Source: Vanilla planifolia (taxonomy: Eukaryota; Streptophyta; Magnoliopsida; Asparagales; Orchidaceae). From it: DNA of 64,000 nt. The position numbers and the translations under genes are program-made. This document shows, in pieces, positions 32,945 to 46,777 of the stretch. The notes beneath the pieces are model-generated. The model was not told the origin of the DNA and searched no databases. It saw nothing but the letters and a program-made list of their open reading frames with translations. Location of the stretch: assembly GCA_023846275.1 (NCBI GenBank), contig CM043868.1:5475153-5539152 (forward strand). Direction: 5' to 3'. The stretch's first letter is position 1; each line of letters begins with the position of its first letter.

Positions 32945-33659
32945 TTACTAATCTCTTTACAAGGTGTTCTCATCCTCAAAACTTGTCAGCATATCTTCTT
33001 TTTATAGTAGTAGGAATGGAAGTGAAAGCATGATAATGGTGAGAAGAAAAAGATAAAGAAAGGAAGAGAAGAGAGTTTTTACTATAAAGAGATTGAATTT
33101 TCTAAGGAGATTCTCCTTAATGGTTCTTAGTTGATGAAGTTCTAATTCTTAGAACTGTTTGAATTTTTAAATTTCTACTTTTTTCATACATCATTCTCAC
33201 CCTTTATATAGAGGTTTAGATACAATAGTTAATTATAAAATTAAAAATAAGTGATTTAACTAAAAGCATAAAATTTCCCAAATTCTCAAAATTTCACATT
33301 TGTCTACCAATGTGCAACCCACACCATGCATCAGTATGGCCATGCCAAGGGGCCTATCTACTCGCACAGGTACTATTCTCATGCACAGACATCCTTCCTC
33401 ACACATATTAACAACAGTGACTTAGTAGGTGGGTGACTAGCTCACAAGCACTAATACGTGGGGCCATGCAATACGGCATGCTTTTGTGCATGTGCCAACA
33501 TCTTCATGCATGGCACTTAGCTTGCATGTCTGTAGCATGTCTCCACACATGGTCCTACTACTTTGTGCTATGTCATTGATTTTCATCATTTTTTGTGGTT
33601 TTGTCTCCAATTTTCTCATCCATTTTGGATTCAATGATTTTGAATTGATCTCCTAATCA
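32945..33659 (-). repeat. Solo LTR of the 8.3-kb gypsy family
   Basis: The reverse complement starts 'tgattaggagatcaatt' at 33659 and contains 'gatgaaaatcaatgaca', a 'gcatgc/tgcatg'-rich patch (33310-33550), a pyrimidine-rich block and 'cctactactataaaaag', then 'gagaacacc'. It aligns along its length with 8322-8987. No internal region follows on either side, so it is probably a solo LTR from unequal recombination. Its TG start is better preserved than in the paired LTRs. The frame 33634-33437 lies inside it and is not a gene. Confidence 0.75.
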
Positions 33660-36435
33660 TATATCTCTTTTTTTTTGAGATAGTTCACTTATTGAGTAGG
33701 TTGGAAGCTCACACCATACTTTTATGATAAGGAATACAAATGCATTACATTGAGATAGGTTCAAGTGGACATGGATGTACAAATTTATGTTGAGCACTCT
33801 GAAATTGTGATTGAGAGTTCAAAAGAGATATTATATTCTAATTATGCAATAAAAATATTATCTTTTGCAAAATTAAGTATTTAGATTGAGTAATGCAATG
33901 TTTATTTTTAGTTATCATTTTTATTTTGTATGACAAGATGGTTACTATTAATATTTATGATAAGTTAGTATGGGATGGTATGTTGAGATGTGGACATGAC
34001 TAGATGATGACAACACTTCGACTTAGGTAGTGTTTAATATATTTTCACATATTTTGTTCTATTATAGAAAGGCAGGCTATTACACATTGTTGATGAATCC
34101 ATAGGTTAGAAATGAGTGGGTTCTGACAATAAGTATTTAGGGTGATTGAAGTTTTGAAAATAGGTAAGATATTTTAGTTTACTAGGGAGAGTTTGATAGA
34201 GTCCATGAAAACTTTGAGAGCAAGCCTACTAGAGACTTGAGGGAGTTAGAAGAAAATTTTGGCATAGTTGAGTTATTAAGGAGAAGGTGGGGAAGAAAAT
34301 GAACATTATTTTTATTTGAGTTTGTATAATAGGTACAATATATATGCATATATCATAAAAAAGTATATAGTATATTTTTGTTTTATGCATTATATAGACT
34401 ACATTCTACAAAAACATTAAGTATAGTTTTATTGAATTTAATTTGTATTCATATTTTGTAGTGCTTATATATATATATATATAATTTAAATTAGTATGCA
34501 ATGACATGATAAATTATCCTTTGAAACACAAGTGTATTGACTAAAATAAAAAATTCCTATAACAATATCAACATTACAATTTTATTTTTAATGAAATTGG
34601 GAAATAGTTAAGTAGAAATTCATGGCTTCATTATCCAAGGAATACCAAAATCAATATCATTTAATGGATTAGTTAGCATGCTTATAGTTTTACTTTTATG
34701 GGACATCAGTTAGAGATGATGAATAAGAATAAGAAACATTTTTAGAAGAGTATTGTTTGAATTAATCTAGATAAGCTTAATTAAGGTCCCATTTTCTAAT
34801 GTTCCAATCTTATTGATAGAACCATCATCTATTGGATCAAGATGTATAGTTATAAATTTAAGGTATCATACCAGAAACTATGGATCCATTAGTAGCATCC
34901 AAAATGTATGGAAAATATTTTTATAATATTAATATTTTATTTTAAAATTTTGAAATTTTAAAAAAAATTAGAAAAAATCATGTCACCATAAAAGAGAGAG
35001 AACATCTGAAAAGAGAGAGGTGAACTATGCATAATTTATTAAGAGCTCAATGATGTCAAGTTGCTCAAATAATCACTTAGGTAGTCAAATTAAAATATTT
35101 AAAATTATTAAAAATATTATTTGAAAGACTTTTAGATTAAAAAATTTATTAAAAATACTAAAAAAACATTGAAAAAAATACAAAAAATAGGCAAAGGGGT
35201 AGAACTTATGAAGGAGGATCAAATAAAATCAACCAAGGATTTTTGAAGATTATTTTGATAAAAAACTTTCAAAATTTTCATAAAGGCCTAAGTTTTCATA
35301 AAAATTAATTTTATTTTAATTTTCCAAAAAACCTTAATAAACCCAAATCCATAAATGGTGAAAGGGTTGAGTGGCAATTCTTAGTAGCACAAAATGTTGG
35401 AAGAGGAAGAGATGCATCAATAGGAATTGAGGAAGTGTTAGGAAATTGAACAAGAGCTTCTATTGGTACAATAAGAAAAGCCAAGATAGGGGACGAGACA
35501 TGCTGATTGAGTAAAATGGAGGAGTCAACTATTGCATGGGGGTTCTTAGTAAAATGTTTAGAACTTTCTTTTGGGTAATAATTAAGCCAGGGCTAGGAAG
35601 AGGTGCTTCCTTGTGAGAAAAGGAAGGGAAAGAAACTAGTGGAATGTCAACAAAGCAAAGAAAAAAATTGATTAAACTTAGGAAATTTGTCAGGTTTTGC
35701 ATCTAACATTTTAAGAAAAACCCATAATAAAAATGAAAACTAAGATATGCAGTAATGTAGAACATGTGTGCATATGTTCCATGTAGTAATATTTTGTTGC
35801 TTAATGACCTTAATTTGATGATAATTAATCACATAAATTGTGATATTAAATCCTGACTATTTCACATGTTATAGTGCTTTTTATGCATAAGATTAGTTTC
35901 TTTTTTGCATGTTATATGAATATATGCAAAGAAGTGTTTGATAGAATTTTATTATTTTTATAGCATGTAATATAGGACTAAAGTATAATTTATTTATTTA
36001 TTGTGTTACATCATATTTTTTTAGATATCCATGTGATCATGTCTTTAAATATTTTTATATGACCCCTCTTAAAAGTTCTTTAATAAGTTGTACAGTCTAT
36101 ATCCATAAAGATTGTATGGATATTCTAATGCCATTCAAGCCTTTTAAATTTACAAGTATTTATCCTTCCATATCTCCAAGGCCATGTTTAATTATCTTTT
36201 CATGATGGCACTTAAATTAAAATTGCCTAAACATGTTTTATTCCAATCTATTTTGAACATTACTCACATAATGTTTGTTATGAAGTACTTAATATGCCAT
36301 GCCTAAATTCTATTATATTACCACATGCTTGGATGTTTTACATCAAAACTTAGTGACAAAACCAAGTTATTACTATTACACTAAATGGTCAATCTTTTAT
36401 TTTACATCTATAATATTTATCAGTTATCATTAATG
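33660..36435. other. AT-rich, no gene recognised
   Basis: Long AT-rich stretch with a short (TA)n run near 34468-34483. No coding frame or element similarity was found. Confidence 0.4.
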
Positions 36436-36640
36436 GCACCCAAAGAAAAATTAGTGAATTCCTTTTATATGCCTCATGAATTTCTTCGATATGCATCTAA
36501 ACCTCTAGATCCTTTTCAAAATTCATCCATCAAAATCTACTCCACTTGAAACTAAACCAATTTCTAAACCTGAGCCTTTCAACCTCGATCCTCCTAAGCC
36601 AATTTCTATTGAGTTTGAAGAAAATGAGCCATAAAAAGAG
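36436..36640 (+). pseudogene. Gene-like relic of unknown origin
   Basis: An ATG at 36436 opens a frame (MAPKEKLVNSFYMPHEFLRY...) of ~35 codons. After a +1 or -1 slip a second frame reads IHPSKSTPLETKPISKPEP and on to EFEENEP and a stop at about 36634. The Pro/Lys/Glu-rich composition stands out from the surrounding AT-rich DNA and looks like former coding sequence. I cannot assign it; a retroelement gag or a host gene fragment are both possible. Confidence 0.3.
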
Positions 36641-36999
36641 TAATCAATTGTATTTGTATTTCCTCAACAAATTTCTTTGCGCCTAATTTCACTCCCACTA
36701 TTAGACATAGATGTTTCTTTACATATATATGAAGTTTCTAATAATTATTATTTTAATATACATAAAATGTTTAATCTAACTTTCAATATGGAAAGAATAT
36801 GTTACACTTTGTACTTTTGGCTTGCATAGATAAAACTTAGATGACCAAGGTATGTGCCTTTTTCTTGGTTATTTTGAGATGATTTCTTTCATTCTAAACC
36901 ACTTGATTAAAATTAGTTCACATTTGTTCATGCTTATGGTAAGGTTGACCATGCACACCTTCTTATGTGGTTTGATGAATTCTCTAAATCAAGAAAGAA

Positions 37000-39900
37000 T
37001 AATGGTAGTTTAAGTTGTGCAAATTGATATTTGAATTTGGTATTTAATCATTATGATTACATAATGTGATTGAATTACTTTAATCCTAACTGTTAGATAC
37101 CTATGGTGCATTAGATTTAAAGTTTACAAATGATAGGATTTGCGAGGAGGAAATTTTCAATTAAATGTTAACGAGGAGGTTATGTTATTTCTTGGTCCTA
37201 ATCGTAGCCATTAATTCCTTTGGAAAGGTCATGAATGAAGGGTGGTGTAATCAAGTATTTAAGCCTCAGTGGTTGCTCTTACTTGAGATTTGATAAACCC
37301 TAGCTTTGTTATGAGAAAATAAAGCTAATGAAGTGCATAAAGAGCAAGTATAATTTGGGCTTATTGTGTGAAAAAAGATATTTTTCAATGGCCCATCACA
37401 TAAACTATTATATGGAGAACTAGTCATGGCTCAGTGGATCAATCATGGGCTAATAAAGAAGAAATAAATTAAAAAATCATAAAAATATATTAATTAAACT
37501 TTTTTATAGTCCAAAAAATCTTTTAGAGTAATTAAGTAATTTTAGGCATGAAGTCAAAGTATTAGTTTGTGGCTAATGGTGGGTGGCACCTATTGGTAAT
37601 ACATTAATAAAAGTGTCTAAAATATTTAAGATATAAATGAAAACCTTTAAGAATTATATATTAAGTATGATTTTATATTAAATAATTACTTATAATCTCT
37701 TATTTAAAGAACCTCTCATTAATGGATGAATGGTGAATTGATTGTGACTAAAAAAATATATTATTTGGTGGCTTTAGTGTTTAAGCTGGCTTGGTGGTCT
37801 TCTCTTGGATTCACTTTTGTGAATGAATCCTTACTTTCATCTTCATCCTCTTAACTTTATTCCTTACTTACAAACATGATTTCTTGATAAGGAATTCTAT
37901 TAAAGAGTTTTTATGTAATTTAACGAACACTTTTTCATGAACATTATGATAGTAACTTGAAACTTAGTCAATCCATAAGTATTAGTTGTCTCTATGCATT
38001 TCCTTATCTTAGTTATAATTGAGAAGCTTGCAACATGGCTTAGTCAAGTCATGAGAGGCATGATTTGGACCTTGAGAGGACAACTAAAGTTAGGTGAGTG
38101 CTCAGTGTGGACCTTATGAGGACCTCAAATAAATGTTAGGGTTGAGTGAGAGCTTAGTATGAATCTTATAAGGTATCCTAAATAAGACATTTAAGGTTTA
38201 AATGAATCCCTAAGTTATCTCATATAAGGAAGCTATGGTTATGATAAACTCTAGATTGCCCAAATAACTAATTTAGAATTTATAAAAAATCATAGTGAAA
38301 TACAAATAGTTGAATAAGAATTTGAAGGAAACTTTAAGGTACCCAGATATGGCATTAAGGTTTTAAGGAAATCTTAATTAAGAAACTATGATTGGAACAT
38401 AGCATAAGCACTTGTAAAGCCTTTGAGTATAAATTGGATAAAGCCTTGGATTGGGAAGGATCTTGGTAAAACCTTGGATAAAGATTGATTGAGAAAGAGA
38501 GCATAGTTTAATCCTTAAGAAATATCCTATGCTTGGTTAAGGGACTGATTATTCTTATGAAGTTAGCTAAACCCTAGACATTGCTTGGTTTATTAGGTAA
38601 AACACTGAGTAAGCTTGATTAGTCTCTTAACCCATAGTTAATGCACTATAGGATAGTTTGGAGATGTGTGTGGCTCAAAAGAGACCATTAGAATAGGTGT
38701 AGTAGTTATGGCATACTTACGATACATGAAAGTCAATGGTGGAACTCATGTGAACCTATACTAGTAAGATTATTTATAAATTAGAAATACACATAAGTGT
38801 AAATCCAAGGATATCGCCTTTAAAGGGAGCTCAAAGGTATCTTAAATATGGAAAGTAGTACTAAAAAGGATTCTATATAAGGTTAATGATAATTATAAAT
38901 TAATTATCATTTTAGCATGGTTAGATAGGTTTACAGCAAGCTCTAAGAGTAGCCTAAACAATAGACCTAGATGATAGAGTCAAGGTTTACAGAATACCTT
39001 AGATGACCCTAAATAATAAATAAGAATCTAAGATATTAATTAAAGGATTTAAAGAAACCTTAGGAGTACCTAAATATAAGATATTATTAATTTAGATTAA
39101 AGATAATATGGTGCATAAAATGGTCTTGGCAAAGGTCAGTTCTAGGATGTAGTGGACCCAAGTTTCAGAACCTCGTGCCATGATTGATAAGATATTAAAA
39201 CTCTTACAACTCAGCAAATCACTAATTTGCATGATTAATTGACCATATAGAAGAAGTGATAAAACACAAGGTAAGAGATTCTAGTGTGGTTATGTCCCAC
39301 AAGCTCATTAAAGAGGTAGTCATTTCATGTGATTGGTTGAAAATATAGGAGAAGTGCTAGATCACAAGGTAAGAGACTACAAGAGTAGCTAAGTGGCACC
39401 AACACATGAACCTTAGGAAAAGGACATTAGATATGCATTAGAGTTAAAGGTGGGAAGAGTTGCAAGAATATGAAGGACTCCTAGAGATCCATGATGTAGT
39501 TCCATATAATTGAGGGTGCTTGACCATATGATAAGATAGGAGTTCTAGAGAATTGCATTCTGTATAAAGACTCTTCAGCACCTACAAAATAGTTTCATGT
39601 GGGTGAGTGTGCATGATCATGATATTATTTATATACTACTCATTAATTTGATATGATATCTTGTTTACTACAAGATTAATTTTATAGTATGATTTTAAGA
39701 TACTCTATTGAGTTCTAGGTCACTCTCTTCTATTTTTATATGGATGTTTGCATAGACAAGAGCTTGCCTAAAAGCCGAAGATTATCATTATCTTATTGAT
39801 CTTTTAAAAGTTCATCAATTCCATTTACATTATTTTATTTTTGTTTTAGTGATTTTGTTCTTATGACTATGAATGTAATTTGATGGGCATTAAATTCCAT

Positions 39901-40350
39901 CAAATTGTTACAATTTTGACTTTTGTATTACATTTTTTTATTATCTATTATAATGTACTTGAATTTATGGATATTATGAACATTAATGATTTTTAGGTGG
40001 ATATGTATGCTTTCAATTGTATATTTTTTTGATACCATATATATGCTAATATATTTTGGTAAGTTATCCTAACCTAAGTGAACCAATCACTAAATTAATG
40101 TATAATTATTTGGTAAAGGGGCATGGTTCATTGTGGCTGGTAGGCCATTAACATGATGTTCAAATGGGGTGATCATGACTCCCAATTTTAATAATAATCC
40201 TATGGAGTGAAATGGATGAGTAGCACAGTGCATGTCTATATAAGGATTTTGTTGCACTAAGGGATTTTTAAAAAAAGGTTTTACTAAAAGTTGGTTGTGA
40301 TAGTATACTTATTTATAGTGATATATCAAGGCCACCAATTTTATTTATAG
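37000..40350 (+). repeat. Unclassified dispersed repeat, copy C (longest)
   Basis: It matches copy D (43.8-46.7 kb) in inverted orientation at several places. 38027-38085 pairs with the reverse complement of 45.6 kb. 40125-40220 ('ggttcattgtgg', 'ggtgatcatgac', 'aataataatcct') pairs with the reverse complement of 43.96-44.05 kb, and similarity goes on past 40256. 38027-38085 also matches copy B at 11.57 kb. No coding capacity is readable. It could be a very long LTR, or the body of a non-autonomous element. Confidence 0.65.
39225..39400 (+). repeat. Degenerate tandem repeat, ~98-bp period
   Basis: 'agaagtgataaaacacaag' followed by 'gtaagaga' near 39252 recurs as 'agaagtgctagatcacaag' plus 'gtaagaga' near 39350, each preceded by a 'catg.gatt..ttga' block. 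It lies inside repeat copy C. Confidence 0.6.
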
Positions 40351-43300
40351 GTTTGAGAAGCAAAAGATCCAATCAACTAAATATTTTAAGCTTTAATGTG
40401 AAATGACCATAAAATGAGCTAAATAAAGCACACAGTTGAATCTCTTGACATTTCAAGTTGCTATACCATCTAATGCCATAATTTTTTAAAACCTATATTG
40501 ATTGTTGTTGAAATTAATGATCGAATTTCACTTAAAGTACAACTGTGTGGGATGCAATTTCTTTTTGATGGTGCGAACTAATATAGGATAGATTGCATCA
40601 AAGAATTTTACTAAGCTAATCTTATGTGCCATAAATAACATTTCATTATTTATTTCACATTTTTATTGATTGTCAATTGTAATTAGTCATTTTTTAGGCC
40701 TTAAGAAGTTTTTATTATTTCTAAGGATTTTTATTATTTTTATTATTTTATTTAAAAGGGTATTTTTATCATTCAGCATTATGATCTATTTTAGTCCTTG
40801 CTATACAATGAAAAGAATATATTTTTCCTTAGCATTTTCTTTTCAAAAATTATAATTTCTTTTCATGCATGTATGCACAAGACATTATGTAATAAATATT
40901 ATTTTTTAAGTACTTTTAGTTATTTGTCAATGGACATGTTATTGTTTTATCTTCACTATAAGAACTTTTTGTATGAAGTTCACTTTTGAAATGGAAAAAT
41001 AATTATTTTACATAGTTTTTTATTTGGATTTTGAAATGAATCATATAGATTAATTCTTAAAAAACATGATTTCAAAAACAAGAAAAACTTTTCTTGACAT
41101 ACTCAAAATGATAGGTGAATAACACATCCCTCCTCTTAGATTTCATGTCTAGATGTGGGTTTAATGTGATTTTGATATAGTCATGATAATGATCAAATGA
41201 AGAGTAGCATGATATATTATTTTACATTTGTAAGATATGTACGAAGTGGTTTGCATTTACACATTATTCTGAACCAAGAAAAAAGTTGCTTATTATACCC
41301 AAATTAAGAGGTAGAAATTGACTCAACCTCTTAGGGATTATTAAATGAGGGAGAATTTCTCTTATTTTGTTTGACTTAATAACTTGATTTGTGTTGGCTC
41401 TTCCTTGCGCATGTTTAACCAAACAAAGTTCTACTCATTATGTTGGTTTATGAGTTGAAAATTAGTTCAATCACTTTGATCTTTGAGCCAAGTTGTTTAG
41501 ACCTTGCATAATGAGTTTAATAAAAGAAATATTTGTCAAATTAATTTGTTTTGTGAACTAAATTGGCTTTGCTCTTTATGGCTTCTGAACAAAGCGATGT
41601 TCTATTTTTATTATTTTCTTGAAAATTGATTTGATCCCAATTAAAATGTCATTCATATTTATTGATAGCGCTAAAATAGTTTGTTCCTTGAACATGATGA
41701 ATTGGTCTATAATATTAGCTTTAGCTTATAAGATTGGGCTAGTTTAGCTTTTGTTTCATGTGAATTGGATTTTTATTCACTCTCCTATTACGTTTGGTTT
41801 AGGTGATGAAGGCTTATTGTAACAACCTACTTGGTAATAATAGATATTGCAAAGGTTTGGCTCCTAAACTTGTAGAATTAAGGGAAATTTTTATCTTGGT
41901 ATGTGGTATTAGACTATATTAGTTCTAGTTCTAGAGTTTGAGATTTGAAAATATCTCTTCCTAGTATTTTACGTTTGGTGATTTAAAGATTCTTATGATA
42001 CAAAATTTTACATGACAATAAAAATTTAAATAGCCAATTCTTGAAACTTGATGCATTAAGTTAGTCTTGGTCCTTGAGCATGTGAGACAAAAGTAACCCA
42101 ATATATTATGCATGAATGGATGGGATTCTAATGCTAACTTCAATCATTGTAGACTAAAACTTAAAATAAATGCCTTACATAGACAATGATTTAAGAATTG
42201 ATATAAAAGTCAAAGCAACCTAATTTTCATTTGTTGCAATTGGACTCAGCCTTTACAACAATTATGCTTGAGATGATGTTTTAATTGCATGGACATGGAG
42301 GCTTTGTTCTTATTCTTAATATTATATTTTATTTCTAATTAAGATATTTTCATGATTGAAGGAATATCATTTTTCTAAGGTTTTCATGGGACTTGTATTA
42401 GTTGCACTTCATAGTTCTAGTTCTAAAATTTGATTAAAGAACTCCAATACATTGCACAACACATTAAAAGTTATCAAGAAATTATACAGAAATCTACATA
42501 TTATATTTTTGAAGAATGAAAATAGAAAAAAAATATTTCACAAATTAGAATAAATCTAAATGAAACTTATTTAATATTGATTAAAGAAGGTTTCTAAAGA
42601 GGTTATTTTAATCAATACGTATTTTGTTGTTTAATTGATCTCAATAATAAGCACAAAATTTTCACTTAGGTTTTTAAAAACTATTAGATAATTTAGCATG
42701 GAATAATCTATTTGTAGTCAATGAATTAATTGTAGTACAAACATGTCATAGAAAATGTTTTTGCAAATTTAATGATCTTTCAAAAAGTCAATTTTTATAA
42801 TTTCTATTTCTTTTGATAAAAGCTTTTGGTGAAATATAATAATTTTTAGTCATTAAAACATCTTCCACAAAATCTCTTTAATATTCCCATAAAAATTTTA
42901 GACCATCAAAAGTGATAAAAAGTACAACTTTTAAACAAAAGAATGAGGACCAAATTTGAAAATTTTCATTAACATCGAATGTCATTGGGAATATCAAATT
43001 TGCATCCTAATAGCAACGAGAACAAAGAACTAGAAAATAGAAGTCTGCATGGAAAAAAATGAGTAAGCTTAAAATTCACCTACTTGATCTCCCTCAATAG
43101 CTTCAACATCACATAAAAAATCCCTAAATCATTGAACAAGATGATCCAAGCCTTGATCTTCACCTTTCTACCAATCTCACATCACCCAAATGATGAAGTG
43201 AGCTTCATAAGTTATACAATAGAAAATTGAGGAAATGAATCACACAAACTCTATATGAATGATCATAACAATTCCAAGTAGTAAAATAATATTCATTTAC

Positions 43301-43789
43301 TTCATAAGAACTAGATAAAAGCCATGTATAGGGTAAGTACTGCATAAGGATAGCATCCAACATAATACTTGATTCTTTTATGTAGTCAGACCAACCACTG
43401 AGAGTGGTCTAACTTAACGAATTGGTGTTTATTAGTTAATCCCCTAAATGGCTAGACTATTCAGTCAAAGTGGTTTATTGATCACATGGCATAATAGGAT
43501 GGTCCATAGCATTAATTATTGCTCCATCTTCTTTGATCATGTCATGTGATTATCTAATTAAATGAGAAGCTTCACCAAATATAAACATGTGATCTTATTA
43601 GACAAGTCTCTAGGTGACTCAAGAGAAATAAAACAAAACTAACGTGAAATATCAAAAAGGGTACAACAAAACCATAAAAATTAAGCAAATCTACAATGCA
43701 ACATTGGTCTAAAATCATTGTAAAGATAAAGGTTGCACTGCATTGTGTCAAACACATTCAACAATGATGAAGGGAAGATGCATTAGGTG
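40351..43789. other. AT-rich spacer between inverted repeat copies, no gene
   Basis: No coding similarity is seen. Short frames at 40670-40989 and 42143-41961 are of AT-rich composition and match nothing I know. This spacer would form the loop if the flanking inverted copies paired. Confidence 0.4.
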
Positions 43790-46700
43790 ATTGATTTGAT
43801 ATAGTGGGCTTTGGTGGCTGATACAAGGGAAGGAATGTATAGGTGACAATGTGTCACAATTTACTATTTTAGCCAAATGTTTTGTTTTTTAAAATCTATA
43901 AAGTGTAACAACCCTTAAACTTGTTAATGCATTTGGTTAATCAACCATTCATTCCCTAGGATTAATATTCAAATTAAGAGTAATAATACCCAAATCTGAT
44001 CACCAAGCTCACATTATGTTGCCCACAATGAACCAAACTCTCTTACTAGATGGTCATCTAGATCACTTTGGAAATAACCCATCCCAAGCTAAGGTAACTT
44101 CACAACAACAATGACACATATATAGTACCAACATAATATTCCATACCAAAAATCTACTGCATTAACTAAAATATCTATCATTCATAACCATTAAGAAATA
44201 ACATAGAAAGATAATGAAATGTTTAATAATAATCTCTATCAATAACTCTAATACAAACTAAAGTCCATCAATACATTTCATGATAATATAAAAGTCTAAT
44301 TATTATATCATAAATCAAAATTATCAGCATCTTTCCACTGAATAGAAATAAGTAACTATAAATACTAATTAATTTAATAAGTTTCAGAGTCATAAGCCCC
44401 TATGAAATCTCCTACCTCCCTAATCTTATATGTAAAATAAAGAAAGTGAAGCAAAGCCTAGTAAGGAACCCTCAAGTTGCACTATAAAAATCACATGTAA
44501 TCTAAGATATGATAATAATAGTATATACATAGTAAAAATGAAAATCATATCAATATCACAATCATAATTGTCATGGAAGAAGCATCAAACTGTCAAGTTT
44601 AAGCCAAACTAATGCATGAAGTTAATAATTTAATGTCCAATGACCTACCAAAATTAGGAACTACCTCAAAACCTATACAACTCAAGTCAAGATCTATCAT
44701 CATAAAAATTAGAATTTTTTCCAAGATGTCTTACAACCATTTCAACAAGCACATTTTTCTAAGGCATGCCATAAATAAATTATCAACACACTTTTCCAAG
44801 ACATGTCTTAGTTATATAAACTTGCTCACTTTTCCAAGACTTGCTATCTCTGGCTTAAGGTTTCTAATCTTTGAGTTTTCTTCATCAAAAGAATATCCTA
44901 TATTTACTTTACCCAACTTACTGTTTGCTACAAATTCAAATTACTATTATTTAGTATTTAGATATTTTTTTAGAATTTTCTTAAAATCCTTTACAATGTC
45001 ATCTATGAATCACATTGCTATCTGAATGTTTTAGGGTCACATCTAAACCTTTAATTTAGTAATATGGATAATCTAATAAATCCAAATATTCCTCTATTGA
45101 TTAGACTTTTTTCCTTAACTTATCTAGAGTCTTACATAGAATCATTTTACCTATAAAGCTACTCTTTATCTTTTACACAAATCATAATCTTAACTTAATC
45201 CTTAAATATCTTTCTAAACATAGTTGCATGTTAACTTAGGTTCTAATGAATCCTACCAATAACTCCTTTGTCATTTGGTCAATGCTAAGTTATAGTGCCC
45301 ATCAAAAGTCTAATCAAAATATATATGATTTTTTATAAATCACTTAAGAAACTTTAACAAAATATATAATCCATATCCAAGGACTTACCACAAATCATAA
45401 TATTGGTATCAATCCTAAACTAATCGTACCTAAACCTCACTCAGTTGAACCCTTCCTAATTCATGCAATCCTAATAAAGCTTTTAATCAGCATAGTCCCC
45501 TTCTAAGGCCTCCAATTGAGCTCTACTAGGTTTCTTAACAAGAAAATAAGGCCATCTCTCAACTTTAGAGGATATATAAGTCATTTTATAGATCAACCCA
45601 AGCCTTATCATGGCTTAACCAAGCCACATAACAAGCATTCCAAGAAAAACTTAAGGAATGGTAATGCTTGGCCATAATAATACTTAGGGTTTTAGTTAAG
45701 CTTATGTTTTTACCCTAGTGTCCATTATCCTAGTTTAGGTCAAATAGTCTAATTGAACTGGTTTTCAACTTTCAACCCATGGTATCATGTTCATAGGTCT
45801 AACTTCTTAATTCCATTCATAAATCACATAGAATTTAAAAGTAAATAATGTCTAAACTGAGATTAAAGTTTGATTAGAATGCTCTATACATTGATGAACT
45901 TAGCATTCCATACAACATGTGCTAGTTTAGCAAGATATCTAACAACATAAAACAAATCATGCGTATTCCACATGTAATGCGATTTCAAGCATTTATCTTA
46001 ATTGTCAATTTTAGAATAACAATTTCCTTATTTAATTATGGATTTTAACCATCAAACACATTCTAAGAACACTATAGCCTAAACATCAATAATGATTAAT
46101 TTTGTAATAGCATTTTAAACATGATAACAAAATCAAGCTAAGCAAATACAAATTTTGTTAGCATGGTTTGCTTGACTTTAAAAGCAATATAGTTCTTCAT
46201 CAAAATAGAAATAATCATAATTAAATCAATAATACATTAAAAGACTCTTGTATTAATCATATAAATAATGGAAAAGAATAATATTCCATGTTAATAATAA
46301 TATCATGAAGGAATCATTCAATCATGAAAGCAACCTAATCATGCTTTTACAACAAATAATAGTACCAACTAAAGCAATTTTATCATGTTATCATCAAGAT
46401 TTATAGAAGAGAACAAAATCATTTAACACATAATGTGATTTCACAGCAAACACAAGTAATTAGTTAGCAAGGTAGCTGATTAATTACTCCTAAAATTAGC
46501 TAGTTTAATTTTATAATAATGAGACACATACTACCTTAATTATGTAGAGGTGTTTTCCATAAGAACATCTTCTTATGCCCTTCATTCTCAAATGCTTCCA
46601 CCTTCTCCTCATAATAATAAGTTCTTATTCTCCTCCTTATCTTAGTTTAGCCTTCTAGGTTAAAGAGAATAAGTCTTAATTGAGTTGATTAAGAAAAATA
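43790..46700 (-). repeat. Unclassified dispersed repeat, copy D
   Basis: The reverse complement aligns with copy C and copy B as described there. On the plus strand, 'tgtaacaaccc' at 43914 resembles a retrotransposon LTR terminus, but similarity to copy C continues beyond it, so it may be internal. The 137-codon frame at 44612-45025 falls inside and is judged non-coding. Confidence 0.65.
44714..44850. repeat. Short tandem motif, four decayed units of ~37 bp
   Basis: 'ttttccaagatgtcttac', 'ttttctaaggcatgcc', 'ttttccaagacatgtctt' and 'ttttccaagacttgc' follow each other at about 37-38-bp spacing. Confidence 0.6.
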
Positions 46701-46702
46701 TC

Positions 46703-46722
46703 TTATATATATATGTGTGTGC

Positions 46723-46775
<53 letters not shown>
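46703..46775. repeat. (TA)n/(TG)n microsatellite
   Basis: A compound dinucleotide run: TA, then 'tgtgtgtgcgtgtg', then more than 20 TA units. Confidence 0.97.

Positions 46776-46777
<2 letters not shown>

Noticed and set aside
44612..45025. 137-codon open frame, longest outside the retroelement polyproteins
   Set aside because: It lies inside the unclassified repeat and over a tandem motif, has AT-driven composition, matches no family I know, and the inverted copy does not keep the frame.
46703..46775. (TA)n tract as a replication origin or matrix attachment site
   Set aside because: A simple microsatellite explains it; nothing else supports an origin.
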